A DNA stretch of 36,567 nucleotides from the NCBI GenBank assembly GCA_022764045.1, contig JALERU010000009.1, positions 1-36,567 of the forward strand, written 5' to 3'. Positions 14,945 to 23,211 of this stretch are shown piece by piece (position 1 is the first letter of the stretch; each line of letters begins with the position of its first letter). A program made the translations under genes and the position numbers. The notes beneath the pieces are model-generated. The model saw nothing but the letters and a program-made list of their open reading frames with translations, made no database searches and was not told the DNA's origin. Origin of the DNA: Clostridiales bacterium (lineage in GTDB: Bacteria; Bacillota; Clostridia; Oscillospirales; Oscillospiraceae).

Positions 14945-16207
14945 ATGTCACAAACGAAAAAAGGATTCTACCACGGTTGGTGGATTGTGATCGCCAGCTT
15001 TTTCCTGATGGCGATTATCTTCTCCTCAATGCTCACCCTGCCCGGCGTTTTCACCGTGGCGGTGACCGAGGAGCTTGGCGTTTCCAGAACGTCCTTCACG
15101 CTGCACATGACCATCTGTCTTCTGGCCTCTACCGTTGCCGCGTTCTTTGTGGGCAAAGCCTTTACAAAATACAATCCGAAAACCTTGATGACGATATTCA
15201 CCATCATCGCGGGCCTGTGCTTTGTGGGCTATTCCTTCGCGACCAACGTGTATCATTTTTACATTGCCTCCGCCGTTGTGGGCTTCTCCGGAATGTTCAC
15301 CACCAGTGTGCCCATCGGCATTCTGATTACCAACTGGTTCGGTCCCAAGATGAAGGGCAAAGCCATGGGAATCGCCATGACGGGCAGTGGTGTCGGCGCC
15401 ATGGCGCTCAACCCCATTTTGTCCGCCATCATTTTGCAGTATAGCTGGCAGATGGCCTATCGGTTGCTGGCCGTGCTGACCTTTGTCCTCTGCCTGCCTC
15501 TGGTGCTCTTTGCAGTTTCCCGGGCTCCTGCAGACCGGGGCCTGGAACGCCTGGGGGACGATCCCAACGCGGTGGCCACTCCTGGCGGGGCTGTTTCCGG
15601 GCTGACCACCGCCCAAGGGCTGAAGTCCAGCCTGTTCTGGGTGATGTTCCTTACCTTCTGCCTGTTCGGTATCACAACCTCGATTTTTAACAACAACGCC
15701 ATCCCCAACATGACCGACTGCGGGCTGGCCGCGGTGACCGCCTCCACGGTGATGTCCATTTCCTCCCTGGGGGTCATCATCGGAAAAATCCTGCTGGGGG
15801 TCATCAACGACAAGGCCAACGCCCGGGCGGCCTCCTCTTTTGCCATCATCTGCCTGATCGCAGGCCTGGCGGTTTTCCTGATGCTGCCCAAGATGACCAC
15901 CTTCCTGGTGGCGGCCCTGGGGGCCTTTGTTTTCGGCGTGGGCAACGCCAACGCCACGGTCTGCATGCCGCTGATCACCAGCGACCTGATGGGAAACCGG
16001 GACTTTGGTACCCTCTTCAGCTACGCCAGCATTTCCAGCACCATCGGCGCCGCCGTGGGGCCTGTGGTGGGCTCCCTGGTCTTTGACGCCACGGGGTCCT
16101 ATTCCGGGGCCTGGATGTCGGACATTGTTCTGATGATCTGCATGCTTCTGCTGCTGTTCCTCTGCTATAAGATGAAGAGCGGCATTTATCGGAAGCTGGG
16201 CGTTTGA
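14945..16207 (+). CDS. Major facilitator superfamily permease, carboxylate (OFA/monocarboxylate) type
   Basis: A 420-residue inner-membrane transporter with about 12 hydrophobic spans. The first reads HGWWIVIASFFLMAIIFSS, a pattern common to oxalate/formate antiporter and monocarboxylate MFS members. The loop between helices 2 and 3 is short and the central loop (about 195-215) is polar, as expected for the family. I place the start at 14945 because TGGAGGA (14931-14937) is seven bases upstream; the longer reading from 14930 would begin inside the ribosome site. It follows the ThDP enzyme and is preceded by a structured leader. It most likely imports the substrate of the dehydrogenase/ThDP pathway, perhaps a small organic acid. 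Confidence 0.9.
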   Translation: MSQTKKGFYHGWWIVIASFFLMAIIFSSMLTLPGVFTVAVTEELGVSRTSFTLHMTICLLASTVAAFFVGKAFTKYNPKTLMTIFTIIAGLCFVGYSFATNVYHFYIASAVVGFSGMFTTSVPIGILITNWFGPKMKGKAMGIAMTGSGVGAMALNPILSAIILQYSWQMAYRLLAVLTFVLCLPLVLFAVSRAPADRGLERLGDDPNAVATPGGAVSGLTTAQGLKSSLFWVMFLTFCLFGITTSIFNNNAIPNMTDCGLAAVTASTVMSISSLGVIIGKILLGVINDKANARAASSFAIICLIAGLAVFLMLPKMTTFLVAALGAFVFGVGNANATVCMPLITSDLMGNRDFGTLFSYASISSTIGAAVGPVVGSLVFDATGSYSGAWMSDIVLMICMLLLLFLCYKMKSGIYRKLGV

Positions 16208-16213
16208 GCACCC

Positions 16214-16513
16214 GTGGAAATGGAGTTTCCCCTGCGGGGGCTGGAATGTACCTTTTGCAAGTTCCCCCAATCCCGGTGCGGCGGCTTTCTCCAAATGGGA
16301 GAGACGATGCTCTGTGTCCACGGCAAAAACCGGGTGGAGAAGGCCCTCCAGAGCCTGCCCGGCGTCTCAGCCCGAATAGACCCGGCCACAGACAGCCTCC
16401 GCGTCACATACCCTCCCGCCCTTCCGGTGGAGCGTCTGTGGGAGGTGGCATGCCAAGCGGGCTGCCCTGGGTGGCCCGGTGCGGCGCTTTTGCTCCCAAA
16501 CAAGAAACCGTAA
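16214..16513 (+). CDS. Small Cys-rich protein with an HMA-like C-terminal domain
   Basis: Ninety-nine residues, starting at GTG 16214, only six bases after the permease stop and without its own ribosome site, so translation would depend on coupling. The N-terminus has a cysteine cluster (ECTFCKFPQSRCGG, Cys12, Cys15, Cys22). The rest (VEKALQSLPGVSARIDPATD, then LRVTYPP and WEVACQAG) resembles the alpha/beta heavy-metal-associated fold, but without the CxxC motif in the usual first loop. Function is not known; metal or cluster binding is possible. It could also be a chance reading frame, but the good domain-like pattern and position just before a strong terminator argue for a gene. Confidence 0.5.
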   Translation: MEMEFPLRGLECTFCKFPQSRCGGFLQMGETMLCVHGKNRVEKALQSLPGVSARIDPATDSLRVTYPPALPVERLWEVACQAGCPGWPGAALLLPNKKP

Positions 16514-16542
16514 GAAGGGAAATCGACAGAACCTGAAACAGA

Positions 16543-16590
16543 AAAACACACGGAGCCGGTCTATCCAACCGAAAATGCTCCGTGTGTTTT
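16543..16590 (+). terminator. Strong terminator of the metabolic operon
   Basis: AAAACACACGGAGC (16543-16556) pairs with GCTCCGTGTGTTTT (16577-16590); GTTTTTG follows. The 14-bp stem with a 20-base loop closes the plus-strand unit. Confidence 0.85.
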
Positions 16591-16612
16591 GTTTTTGTGA
16601 TAGGGAGAAAAG

Positions 16613-16646
16613 AAAAAAGCAGGTTTCTTTCGAAACCTGCTTTTTT
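16613..16646 (-). terminator. Terminator of tRNA-Pro
   Basis: AAAAAAGCAGGTTTC (16613-16627) and GAAACCTGCTTTTTT (16632-16646) form a 15-bp hairpin around TTTC. On the minus strand the stem starts two bases after the tRNA CCA end and ends in a T run. Confidence 0.9.
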
Positions 16647-16647
16647 C

Positions 16648-16724
16648 TGGTCCGAGTGTTGAGATTCGAACTCAAGGCCTCTTGAACCCCATTCAAGCGC
16701 GATACCAAACTTCGCCACACCCGG
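16648..16724 (-). tRNA. tRNA-Pro (anticodon GGG)
   Basis: The minus strand folds as a complete cloverleaf: acceptor CCGGGTG/CACTCGG with one G-T pair, D stem GCGA/TCGC, anticodon stem CTTGA/TCAAG with loop ATGGGGT (anticodon GGG at 16688-16690, G37 next to it), five-base variable loop, and T arm TTGAG/CTCAA around TTCGAAT. Discriminator A and a genome-encoded CCA end at 16648. GGG reads proline CCC and CCU codons, and G37 fits tRNA-Pro, which needs m1G37. Confidence 0.96.
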
Positions 16725-16755
16725 TTTTCCGTTGCCGCCCTCAAGCAGCTTAGTA

Positions 16756-16784
16756 ATAATACCATGGGGGCAAGGAAAATGCAA
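16756..16784 (-). promoter_or_regulatory. Promoter of tRNA-Pro
   Basis: On the minus strand TTGCAT (16779-16784), a 17-base spacer and TATTAT (16756-16761) form a good sigma-A promoter 31 bases before the mature 5' end. Confidence 0.75.
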
Positions 16785-16845
16785 GCACTTTTTGAGAAAA
16801 TATTGAACAATCAGGATTGAGATAGATAGGAGATGAATGGTTGAA

Positions 16846-17433
16846 TTATACAATTCCGGGCAAAATAACCCGTTCTACCACGATTTTCGACCAGGTTTCC
16901 AGGGAATCCAGGACCGCATTGAGATCCTCGGGGGAAGCCCAGGTGCCGGACATTTTTTCGGTCTCCCGGACGGTGACCGGCCCGGTGGTTTCCAGCAGGT
17001 AAACCAGGGCGGTGTGATAGTCGCTGACGCCGCCTGTGGTCTCGTTGATGAGGCCGACGCAGGAGAGGGAGGCGATGTCGGAGAGGGCAACTTCCTCAGC
17101 CAACTCCCGGCGGAGACCGGCCTCCAGGGGATCGGCGGCGGCTTCCTCGGTGGGGTTGATGTGGCCGCCCACGCCCAGGGAGAGCTTGTCGTGGAGACGG
17201 GCCTCGGTCTGCTTTTTCAGGCGGCGGAGGAGGAAATACTGGCCGCCCCGGCGGAGGATCACATAGGGGATGATCTGCTTGACGGTGTTGTCATACTCGG
17301 CCTTCTCCCGGGGGAGGAAGGTATGGTGATCCAGAATGAACTGGTGGATGGCGGGGAGGTTTTCTGTGAGAAAGACGTCACTGCCCAGCCGGGCCTCCAG
17401 AGCCTCTCGGTCGACCACAAGGACTTGTTCCAT
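16846..17433 (-). CDS. Nudix-domain hydrolase
   Basis: A 195-residue protein starting MEQVLVVDREALEA at ATG 17431-17433. The N-terminal 75 residues precede a Nudix fold. The box reads GGHINPTEE, then PLEAGLRRELAEEV. It has the G-x5-E start and the catalytic RE-L-x-EE helix, but with about six extra residues between them compared with the standard 23-residue Nudix box. Enzymes of this fold cleave nucleoside diphosphates linked to another group; this variant is found in proteins annotated as predicted phosphoesterases. The substrate is unknown. It lies downstream of the antiporter on the same strand but behind a terminator, so it is probably expressed separately. Confidence 0.82.
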   Translation of the reverse strand: MEQVLVVDREALEARLGSDVFLTENLPAIHQFILDHHTFLPREKAEYDNTVKQIIPYVILRRGGQYFLLRRLKKQTEARLHDKLSLGVGGHINPTEEAAADPLEAGLRRELAEEVALSDIASLSCVGLINETTGGVSDYHTALVYLLETTGPVTVRETEKMSGTWASPEDLNAVLDSLETWSKIVVERVILPGIV

Positions 17434-17499
17434 GGGCTGCACCTGCTTTCGTTGGTATTTTCTCCATTGTACCAGATTTTGCGCGCCTTGGAAAGGGAA

Positions 17500-17530
17500 A
17501 AGGTCCCGAAGGAGAATCCTTCGGGACCTT
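17500..17530 (-). terminator. Terminator of the antiporter gene
   Basis: AAGGTCCCGAAGGA (17500-17513) pairs with TCCTTCGGGACCTT (17517-17530); on the minus strand TTCCCTTTCC follows the stem. It lies seven bases past the stop codon. Confidence 0.85.
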
Positions 17531-17536
17531 GGGAGA

Positions 17537-18856
17537 TCACACCTTGTCGATCTTCCGCTCGGGAATGACGAAAATGAAGAGGAGGGAGCTGATGAGCAGC
17601 AGGAAGGGATAGAAGAGGTTGGGGATGACCTGGAAAGCCGACAGCTCATAGCCCAGCTCATTGGCGGCGGAGAGGGCCACCAGCATCTGAGCGCCATAGG
17701 GGAGGATGCCTTGGAAGACGCAGGAAAAGGTGTCTAACAAGGAGGCCGCTTTCCGGGAGGAAATGCCATAGTCCTGGGCCATCTCCTTGGCGATGGGGTT
17801 GGCCATGACGATGGCGACGGTGTTGTTGGCGGTGGCGATGTCCATGGCGCCCACCAGCAGGCCCATGCCCAGCTGGCCGCCCTTCTTGCCCTTGAAGACC
17901 CGCTTGATGCCGTTGAGCAACGCGTCAAAGCCGCCATAGACCCGGATGAGAGCGCAGATGGCAGAGACCAGGATGGCCACCATGGTGGTCTCAAACATCC
18001 CTGCTGCGCCGGAGCCCATGTTGGCCAGCAGATCGGTGGCAGCGGTGGCCCCGGTGGCCAGCATGATGATGGCCCCGGAGATGATCCCCAGCAGCAGGAC
18101 CACAAAGACGTTGACGCCGATGATACCACCCACCAGCACCAGCAGATAGGGGATCACCTGGATGAGGCTGTAGCCCTCCACCACAGCCTGGCCGGAGTAC
18201 TGGCCGAAAGAGAGGGCCAGGATAATGATTAAGGAGACGATGGCCGCCGGCAGGGCGATGGCGAAGTTGGCCCGGAACTTATCCTTCATTTGGCAGCCCT
18301 GGCCGTTGCAGGCGGCGATGGTGGTGTCGGAGATAAAGGAGAGGTTGTCCCCAAACATGGCGCCGCCCATCACCGAGGCCACGCACAGGGGGACGGCGAA
18401 GCCCGAGGCGGCCGCCACGGACAGGGCGATGGGGGTGATCAGGGTGATGGTGCCCACTGAGGTCCCCATGGCCAGGGAGACAAAGCAACTGACCACAAAG
18501 AGGACCGCCACGGCAAACTGGGCGGGGATGATGGAGAGCAGGAAGTAGGCCACGCTGTCGGCGCTGCTCCGGCCCACGACCCCCACAAAGATGCCGGCGG
18601 TCATAAAGATCAGGATCATAATCATGATGTTTTTGTCGCCCACGCCCTTGCCCATCAGCACCAGCTTGTCATCGAAGGGGAGACTTCGGTTCTGGAAGCA
18701 GGCCACCAGCAAGGCAATGAGGAAGATGACCACAATGGGAATGTTGTAAAAGCCCATGGGAATCTTCAAAATGTACTCAAAAAGAATACCCAGGCCCAAA
18801 TAGAGCACCAGGAAGACACCGATGGGCAGCAGCGCTTTGACGTTGCCACGTTTCAT
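17537..18856 (-). CDS. NhaC-family Na+/H+ antiporter-type transporter
   Basis: A 439-residue membrane protein with about 11-12 hydrophobic spans. The family signature GDNLSFISDTTIAACNGQGC lies near residue 180, in the re-entrant region that in NhaC-like carriers binds cation. A second half repeats the pattern (GAMDIATANNTVAIVMANPI). The start at 18854-18856 is preceded by GGAGG eight bases upstream; an ATG at 18871 overlaps that ribosome site and is less likely. Members exchange Na+ for H+, or couple amino/hydroxy acid transport to sodium, so the precise substrate is open. It has its own terminator and is a single-gene unit. Confidence 0.88.
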   Translation of the reverse strand: MKRGNVKALLPIGVFLVLYLGLGILFEYILKIPMGFYNIPIVVIFLIALLVACFQNRSLPFDDKLVLMGKGVGDKNIMIMILIFMTAGIFVGVVGRSSADSVAYFLLSIIPAQFAVAVLFVVSCFVSLAMGTSVGTITLITPIALSVAAASGFAVPLCVASVMGGAMFGDNLSFISDTTIAACNGQGCQMKDKFRANFAIALPAAIVSLIIILALSFGQYSGQAVVEGYSLIQVIPYLLVLVGGIIGVNVFVVLLLGIISGAIIMLATGATAATDLLANMGSGAAGMFETTMVAILVSAICALIRVYGGFDALLNGIKRVFKGKKGGQLGMGLLVGAMDIATANNTVAIVMANPIAKEMAQDYGISSRKAASLLDTFSCVFQGILPYGAQMLVALSAANELGYELSAFQVIPNLFYPFLLLISSLLFIFVIPERKIDKV

Positions 18857-18949
18857 ATCACAAACCTCCATAAATTACTCACGGGATAGAGCGCCTTTCC
18901 ACTATATAATAAAAAGAAGCCGGCCTTCCCGTGTGACACATGTAAGAAA

Positions 18950-18978
18950 AAATTACAGGAAACCCACGGGAATGTCAA
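18950..18978 (-). promoter_or_regulatory. Possible promoter of the antiporter gene
   Basis: On the minus strand a perfect TTGACA (18973-18978) is followed, 17 bases on, by a poor TAATTT (18950-18955). The 331-base gap 18857-19187 holds this on one side and the rplS promoter on the other; nothing else was recognised in it. Confidence 0.4.
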
Positions 18979-19051
18979 GGCTTTTCCTGAAAAGGACCGG
19001 CTCAAGTGCGGGATTTTACGAGAAGAGACCAAAAAAAAATGAAAATTATGC

Positions 19052-19080
19052 TTGCAATCTGGTTCATCACCTGATAGAAT
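19052..19080 (+). promoter_or_regulatory. Promoter of rplS
   Basis: TTGCAA (19052-19057), 17 bases, TAGAAT (19075-19080). The transcript would have a leader of about 100 bases before rplS. Confidence 0.75.
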
Positions 19081-19123
19081 AACCGATGGTCTATTGATTG
19101 TAAAAAGGGTGGTCCTCTGGGGC

Positions 19124-19141
19124 GCCGTCAGGGAAGACGGC
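19124..19141 (+). promoter_or_regulatory. Hairpin in the rplS leader
   Basis: GCCGTC (19124-19129) and GACGGC (19136-19141) form a stem in the L19 leader. Autoregulatory L19 leaders are known in Firmicutes, but I could not match the consensus, so this is only a candidate. Confidence 0.35.
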
Positions 19142-19187
19142 GAAAATGGCCTCACGAACACCTGTATAACAGGAGGAAAAAAAGACT

Positions 19188-19532
19188 ATGGATCTCATGA
19201 AGAACTTTGTCGAGAAGAACATGCCTGAGAAGGCTGCCCCCAGCGTCACCGTGGGCGACACCGTCCGTGTCCACCTGCGCGTGAAGGAAGGCAACCGTGA
19301 ACGTATCCAGGTGTTCGAGGGCACCGTCATTGCCAAGAAGCATGGCGGCATCAACGAGACCTTCACTGTCCGCCGCATCTCCTATGGCGTCGGCGTGGAG
19401 AAGGTGTTCCCCCTCTACAGCCCCGTGATCGAGAAGGTGGAGACCGTCCGCAGAGGTAAGGTCCGCCGCGCTAAGCTGTATTATCTGCGTGACCGCGTGG
19501 GTAAGGCTGCCAAGGTCAAGGAAAAGCTGTAA
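19188..19532 (+). CDS. rplS: 50S ribosomal protein L19
   Basis: A 114-residue protein of the large subunit, at the interface with the 30S subunit. The signature is clear: [52 protein letters not shown] and the basic end [20 protein letters not shown]. Length is normal. ATG 19188 follows AGGAGGAAAA. It is transcribed alone, from its own promoter to a UUCG-loop terminator, and stands in front of rbgA as in many Firmicutes. Confidence 0.98.
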   Translation: MDLMKNFVEKNMPEKAAPSVTVGDTVRVHLRVKEGNRERIQVFEGTVIAKKHGGINETFTVRRISYGVGVEKVFPLYSPVIEKVETVRRGKVRRAKLYYLRDRVGKAAKVKEKL

Positions 19533-19553
19533 TTCCAAAAAGTTTTCAGGAAA

Positions 19554-19579
19554 GGGAGCGCTTCGGCGCTCCCTTTTTT
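19554..19579 (+). terminator. rplS terminator
   Basis: GGGAGCGC (19554-19561), TTCG loop, GCGCTCCC (19566-19573) and six T. Confidence 0.93.
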
Positions 19580-19682
19580 GCCGCTGTCCCGCCCAGGACG
19601 GCGAGAGCGAGGGGATGATTTGGTTTTGTGAAACTTTTGCGGAGGAAAGTGACGGTTTTTCTGGCTTTTTTCTGGAAAAGTC

Positions 19683-19711
19683 TTTTCAGAACGGAGAAAT
19701 TCGTGTATACT
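19683..19711 (+). promoter_or_regulatory. Promoter of the rbgA-rnhB-yraN unit
   Basis: TTTTCA (19683-19688), 17 bases, TATACT (19706-19711) with TG directly before the -10 box. Confidence 0.6.
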
Positions 19712-19778
19712 ACTTGGTTATGAATGAAGATGTTCGGCGGCGGGAAGCCGCCGGGGCAGGGAAGGGAGAGACGCGACT

Positions 19779-20663
19779 ATGAATATCCAATGGTACCCCG
19801 GCCACATGACGAAGACCCGGCGGATGATCGGGGAAAACCTGAAATTTGTGGATGTGGTGGCCGAGGTCATCGATGCCCGCATCCCCATCGCCAGCCGTAA
19901 CCCGGATATTGACGACCTGGTGGGCAGCAAGCCCCGGGTGGTGATATTGAACCGGGCCGACCAGGCCGACCCCGCCGCCAGCAAGGCGTGGAGCGCCTAT
20001 TTCCGCGCCAAGGGAATCTCTGTGTTAGAGTGCGACGCCCGCAGCGGCGCGGGAGTGAAGCAGTTTGCCCCGGTGATGCGGGGGGCTTTGAAGGAGCAGA
20101 TCGCCAAGTGGAAGGAAAAGGGCCAGGTGGGCCGCCCGGTCCGGGCTATGGTGGTGGGGATTCCCAATGTGGGGAAGTCTACCTTTATCAATAAAGTGGC
20201 GAAAAAGAAGTCCGCCAAGGCCTCCGACCGGCCCGGCGTCACCCGGGGCAAGCAGTGGATCACTGTGGACCAGGGCCTGGAGCTGCTGGATACCCCCGGT
20301 ATCCTCTGGCCCAAGTTTGAGGACGAGACCATTGGCCTTCACCTGGCTTTCACCGGAGCGGTCCGGGACGCGATTATGGATGTGGAAACCCTGGCCTGCC
20401 ACTTGATTCTGTTACTGGCCCAGCGGAAGCCGGAGGCCCTCACCGCCCGGTTTAAGTTCGTCCCTGAGGAGGGGATGACCGGATGGGAGCTGCTGGAGGC
20501 GGGGGCCCGTAAGCGAGGCTTCCTGGTGTCCGGCGGCGAGGTGGACCTGGAGCGCATGGCCAACATTCTCCTGGACGAGTTCCGGGGGGGCAAGCTGGGC
20601 CGCATCACCCTGGAACTGCCCGAAGACCTGGAGAGGGGAGAGAACGACCATGGAACACCCTGA
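19779..20663 (+). CDS. rbgA: Ribosome biogenesis GTPase RbgA (YlqF)
   Basis: A 294-residue circularly permuted GTPase needed for late assembly of the 50S subunit. The permuted order is visible: G4 LNRAD near residue 55 and G5 DARSGAG come before G1 GIPNVGKST (about 127-135) and G3 DTPG (about 173-176). The N-terminal WYPGHMTK is characteristic of YlqF/RbgA. A C-terminal helical domain completes it, and length matches the family. The start follows GGGAGAG. It overlaps rnhB by 14 bases, so the two are translationally linked; rbgA-rnhB is a common Firmicute pair. Confidence 0.96.
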   Translation: MNIQWYPGHMTKTRRMIGENLKFVDVVAEVIDARIPIASRNPDIDDLVGSKPRVVILNRADQADPAASKAWSAYFRAKGISVLECDARSGAGVKQFAPVMRGALKEQIAKWKEKGQVGRPVRAMVVGIPNVGKSTFINKVAKKKSAKASDRPGVTRGKQWITVDQGLELLDTPGILWPKFEDETIGLHLAFTGAVRDAIMDVETLACHLILLLAQRKPEALTARFKFVPEEGMTGWELLEAGARKRGFLVSGGEVDLERMANILLDEFRGGKLGRITLELPEDLERGENDHGTP

Positions 20664-21252
20664 CCTGTGGGAGATCGAGGAGGGCCTTTTCGCCCAGGGC
20701 CACACCGTGATCTGCGGCGTGGACGAGGCGGGGGCGGGCCCTCTGGCTGGCCGGGTTTATGCCGCGGCGGTGATTCTGCCCCGTGGGTGGAGCCACCCCT
20801 TCCTCAATGACTCCAAAAAGGTCACCGAAAAGCGCCGGGCGGTTCTCTACGATGTGATCTGTCAGGAGGCGGAGGCCTGGTCCATCGCCTGGGCAGAGGC
20901 GGAGGAGATCGACCAGATCAACATTCTCAACGCCCGGATGCTGGCCATGGAGCGGGCCATTCAGGGCCTCAGCGTGAAGCCCGACCTGGCCCTCATCGAC
21001 GGCAACCGGTCTAAGGGGATCACCACCCCCAACCAGACAGTGGTGAAGGGGGATGGGAAAAGCGCCTCCATTGCCGCGGCCTCCATTCTGGCCAAGGTGG
21101 CCCGGGATCGGTATATGATCGAAATGGCTAACGTGTACCCGGACTATGCTTTTGAAAAGCACAAGGGGTACCCAACCAAGCTCCACTATGCGCGCCTGCG
21201 CCAATACGGCCCCTGTCCCATCCACCGCAAGACCTTTCTGAAAAAGCTATGA
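20650..21252 (+). CDS. rnhB: Ribonuclease HII
   Basis: A 200-residue endonuclease that nicks RNA in RNA-DNA hybrids and removes misincorporated ribonucleotides. The acidic active site is complete: Asp25-Glu26 in VDEAGAGPLAG, Asp117 in LIDGN and Asp135 in VKGDGKS. SIAAASILAKVARDR is the usual C-terminal signature. Its start lies inside the end of rbgA, after GGAGAG, and its stop overlaps yraN by four bases. Confidence 0.96.
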   Translation: MEHPDLWEIEEGLFAQGHTVICGVDEAGAGPLAGRVYAAAVILPRGWSHPFLNDSKKVTEKRRAVLYDVICQEAEAWSIAWAEAEEIDQINILNARMLAMERAIQGLSVKPDLALIDGNRSKGITTPNQTVVKGDGKSASIAAASILAKVARDRYMIEMANVYPDYAFEKHKGYPTKLHYARLRQYGPCPIHRKTFLKKL

Positions 21253-21617
21253 GGGGCGGCGACCGGACCAGCCTGGGTTTGTGGGGGGAAAAGCAAGCCG
21301 CCCGCTACCTGAAACGCCGGGGCTACCGGGTGCTGGACGCCCGCTTCCGCTGCCGGGAGGGGGAGATCGACCTGATCGCCGCAAAGGGCCCCTACCTTTG
21401 CTTTGTGGAGGTCAAGCTCCGCAAGGACGACCGCCTGGCCCAGGCCCGGGAGTTCGTCACCCCGGCCAAGCAGCGGAAGGTGCGCACCGCCGCCCTCCAC
21501 TACTTAATGGAGCACCCCACCGACCTCCAGCCCCGTTTTGACGTAATTGAAGTCTACGCCTCCCAAGGCGAGGCCACCAGACGGCCCGATGTTTATCACT
21601 GGGAGAACGCGTTTTGA
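21249..21617 (+). CDS. yraN: YraN family (UPF0102) nuclease-like protein
   Basis: A 122-residue protein with the restriction-endonuclease-like core of the family: GEKQAARYLKRRGYRVL, then EGEIDLIA and FVEVKLR (the D...ExK pattern). It ends RFDVIEVYA. The role is not established; it is usually next to rnhB, as here, where ATGA links the two genes (start 21249 inside the rnhB stop). Length is normal. Confidence 0.93.
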   Translation: MRGGDRTSLGLWGEKQAARYLKRRGYRVLDARFRCREGEIDLIAAKGPYLCFVEVKLRKDDRLAQAREFVTPAKQRKVRTAALHYLMEHPTDLQPRFDVIEVYASQGEATRRPDVYHWENAF

Positions 21618-21623
21618 TATAAT
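21615..21623 (+). promoter_or_regulatory. Extended -10 promoter of thrC
   Basis: TGATATAAT is a consensus extended -10 element, overlapping the yraN stop. No good -35 box is seen. A short hairpin TGCGGT/ACCGCA (21670-21675/21679-21684) lies in the leader. No T-box features were found. Confidence 0.55.
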
Positions 21624-21710
21624 GTAGTGTGACGACAAAAGATTGGCTCCCTGCCGTATGGAATTTCGCTGCGGTGGGACCGCAATTTCCTGTTTTGAGG
21701 TGTGAATGCT

Positions 21711-23198
21711 ATGAATTATGTAAGCACGAGAGATAAGACGATTCACCTGACCGCCAGCCAGGCCATTGCCCAGGGGCTGGCCCGGGACGGCGGCCTGCTG
21801 ACCCCCGAGGTCTTCCCCAAGCTCACTGGCGAGCTGCTGGAGGACTTGCGGGGCAAGACCTATGGCCAGCGGGCCGTGGCGGTGATGAAGCTCTTCCTGG
21901 AGGACTTTACCGAGGAGGAGCTGACGGCCTTCACCCAGGCCGGCTACTCGGCCGAGAAGTTCGACGACGACCGGGTGGCCCCCCTCCACAGCCTGGACGA
22001 CAACACCCACTGCCTGGAGCTGTGGCACGGCCCCACCTCGGCCTTTAAGGACATGGCCCTGCAGATCCTGCCCCACCTGCTGACGGCCTCCCTGGGGAAG
22101 AACCGGGAGGAGAAGACGGTTTGCATCCTGGTGGCAACCTCCGGCGACACCGGCAAGGCGGCCCTGGAGGGCTTTAAGGATGTGGACCGGACCAAGATCC
22201 TGGTGTTCTATCCCAAGAACGGCGTGTCTGAGGTCCAGGCTCTGCAGATGAAGACCCAGCAGGGGGACAACGTGGGAGTCTGCGCCGTCCACGGTAACTT
22301 TGACGACGCCCAGACGGGAGTGAAGATCCTCTTTTCCGACGAGAAGCTCCGGGCGGATCTGGCCCAGAGAGGGTACTTCCTCTCCTCGGCCAACTCCATC
22401 AACTGGGGCCGCATCCTACCCCAACTGGTCTACTACATCTCCGCCTACTGCGACCTGCTGAACCTGGGGAAGATCCAGATGGGGGAGAAGGTCAACTACT
22501 GCGTTCCCACCGGCAACTTCGGCAACATCCTGGCCTGCTGGTACGCCGGCCAGATGGGTCTGCCCGTGGGCAAGCTCATCTGCGCCTCCAACAGCAACAA
22601 CGTCCTCACCGAGTTCCTGGCTACGGGGACCTATGACAAGAACCGCCAGTTCTACACCACCATGTCCCCCTCCATGGACATTCTGGTCTCCAGCAACTTG
22701 GAGCGGCTCCTCTTCGCCCTCTCCGGCCAGAACGACCGGGAGGTGGCCGGCTACATGAAGCAGCTGGGGGAAACCGGCCGCTACACCGTTTCCGAGGAGA
22801 TTCAGGCCAAGCTGAAGGAATCCTTCTACGGCGGCTTCTGCGACGAGACCGAGACCAGCCAGGTCATTGCCAAGGTCTGGAAGGAGCACGGCTACCTCAT
22901 CGACCCCCACACCGCCGTGGCCTACGACGTGATGGAGAAATACCGTAAGGAGACCGGTGACGAGAGCAAGACGGTCTTTGTCTCCACCGCCAGCCCCTTT
23001 AAGTTCTGCGACAGCGTCCTTCACAGCCTGGGCGTGGAAGAAGTCAAACCGGGCCTCGACGCCCTGGATCAGCTTGCCCAGGTCTCCGGCCGTCCCGCCC
23101 CCGTGCCCCTGGCCTCTCTCCGGGACAAGGCCGTCCGGTTCCAGGAGAGCGTGGACAAGGAGAAGATGATGGACGTGGTCCTGGAGCTGTTACAGTAA
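21711..23198 (+). CDS. thrC: Threonine synthase
   Basis: A 495-residue PLP enzyme converting O-phosphohomoserine to threonine. The N-terminal YVSTRDKTIHLTASQAI matches the longer bacterial/yeast-type enzyme. The PLP lysine is Lys113 in HGPTSAFKDMALQIL, and ATSGDTGKAAL and VPTGNFGNILACWYAG bind the cofactor phosphate. ATG 21711 is placed ten bases after GAGG; the GTG at 21702 is too close to it. It is followed after 13 bases by the phosphoesterase gene. Confidence 0.96.
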   Translation: MNYVSTRDKTIHLTASQAIAQGLARDGGLLTPEVFPKLTGELLEDLRGKTYGQRAVAVMKLFLEDFTEEELTAFTQAGYSAEKFDDDRVAPLHSLDDNTHCLELWHGPTSAFKDMALQILPHLLTASLGKNREEKTVCILVATSGDTGKAALEGFKDVDRTKILVFYPKNGVSEVQALQMKTQQGDNVGVCAVHGNFDDAQTGVKILFSDEKLRADLAQRGYFLSSANSINWGRILPQLVYYISAYCDLLNLGKIQMGEKVNYCVPTGNFGNILACWYAGQMGLPVGKLICASNSNNVLTEFLATGTYDKNRQFYTTMSPSMDILVSSNLERLLFALSGQNDREVAGYMKQLGETGRYTVSEEIQAKLKESFYGGFCDETETSQVIAKVWKEHGYLIDPHTAVAYDVMEKYRKETGDESKTVFVSTASPFKFCDSVLHSLGVEEVKPGLDALDQLAQVSGRPAPVPLASLRDKAVRFQESVDKEKMMDVVLELLQ

Positions 23199-23211
23199 AG
23201 CGGGTGAGCCT

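Noticed and set aside
13081-16207. Oxalate degradation (oxalyl-CoA decarboxylase plus OxlT)
   Set aside because: Size and families fit, but there is no formyl-CoA transferase and two dehydrogenases are present, so the pathway is left unnamed.
19081-19187. Known L19 autoregulatory leader
   Set aside because: A leader hairpin exists, but I could not match the published consensus by eye, so only a hairpin is reported.
21618-21710. Possible T-box or riboswitch before thrC
   Set aside because: Only 93 bases, no T-box core sequence and no antiterminator; only a small hairpin is present.
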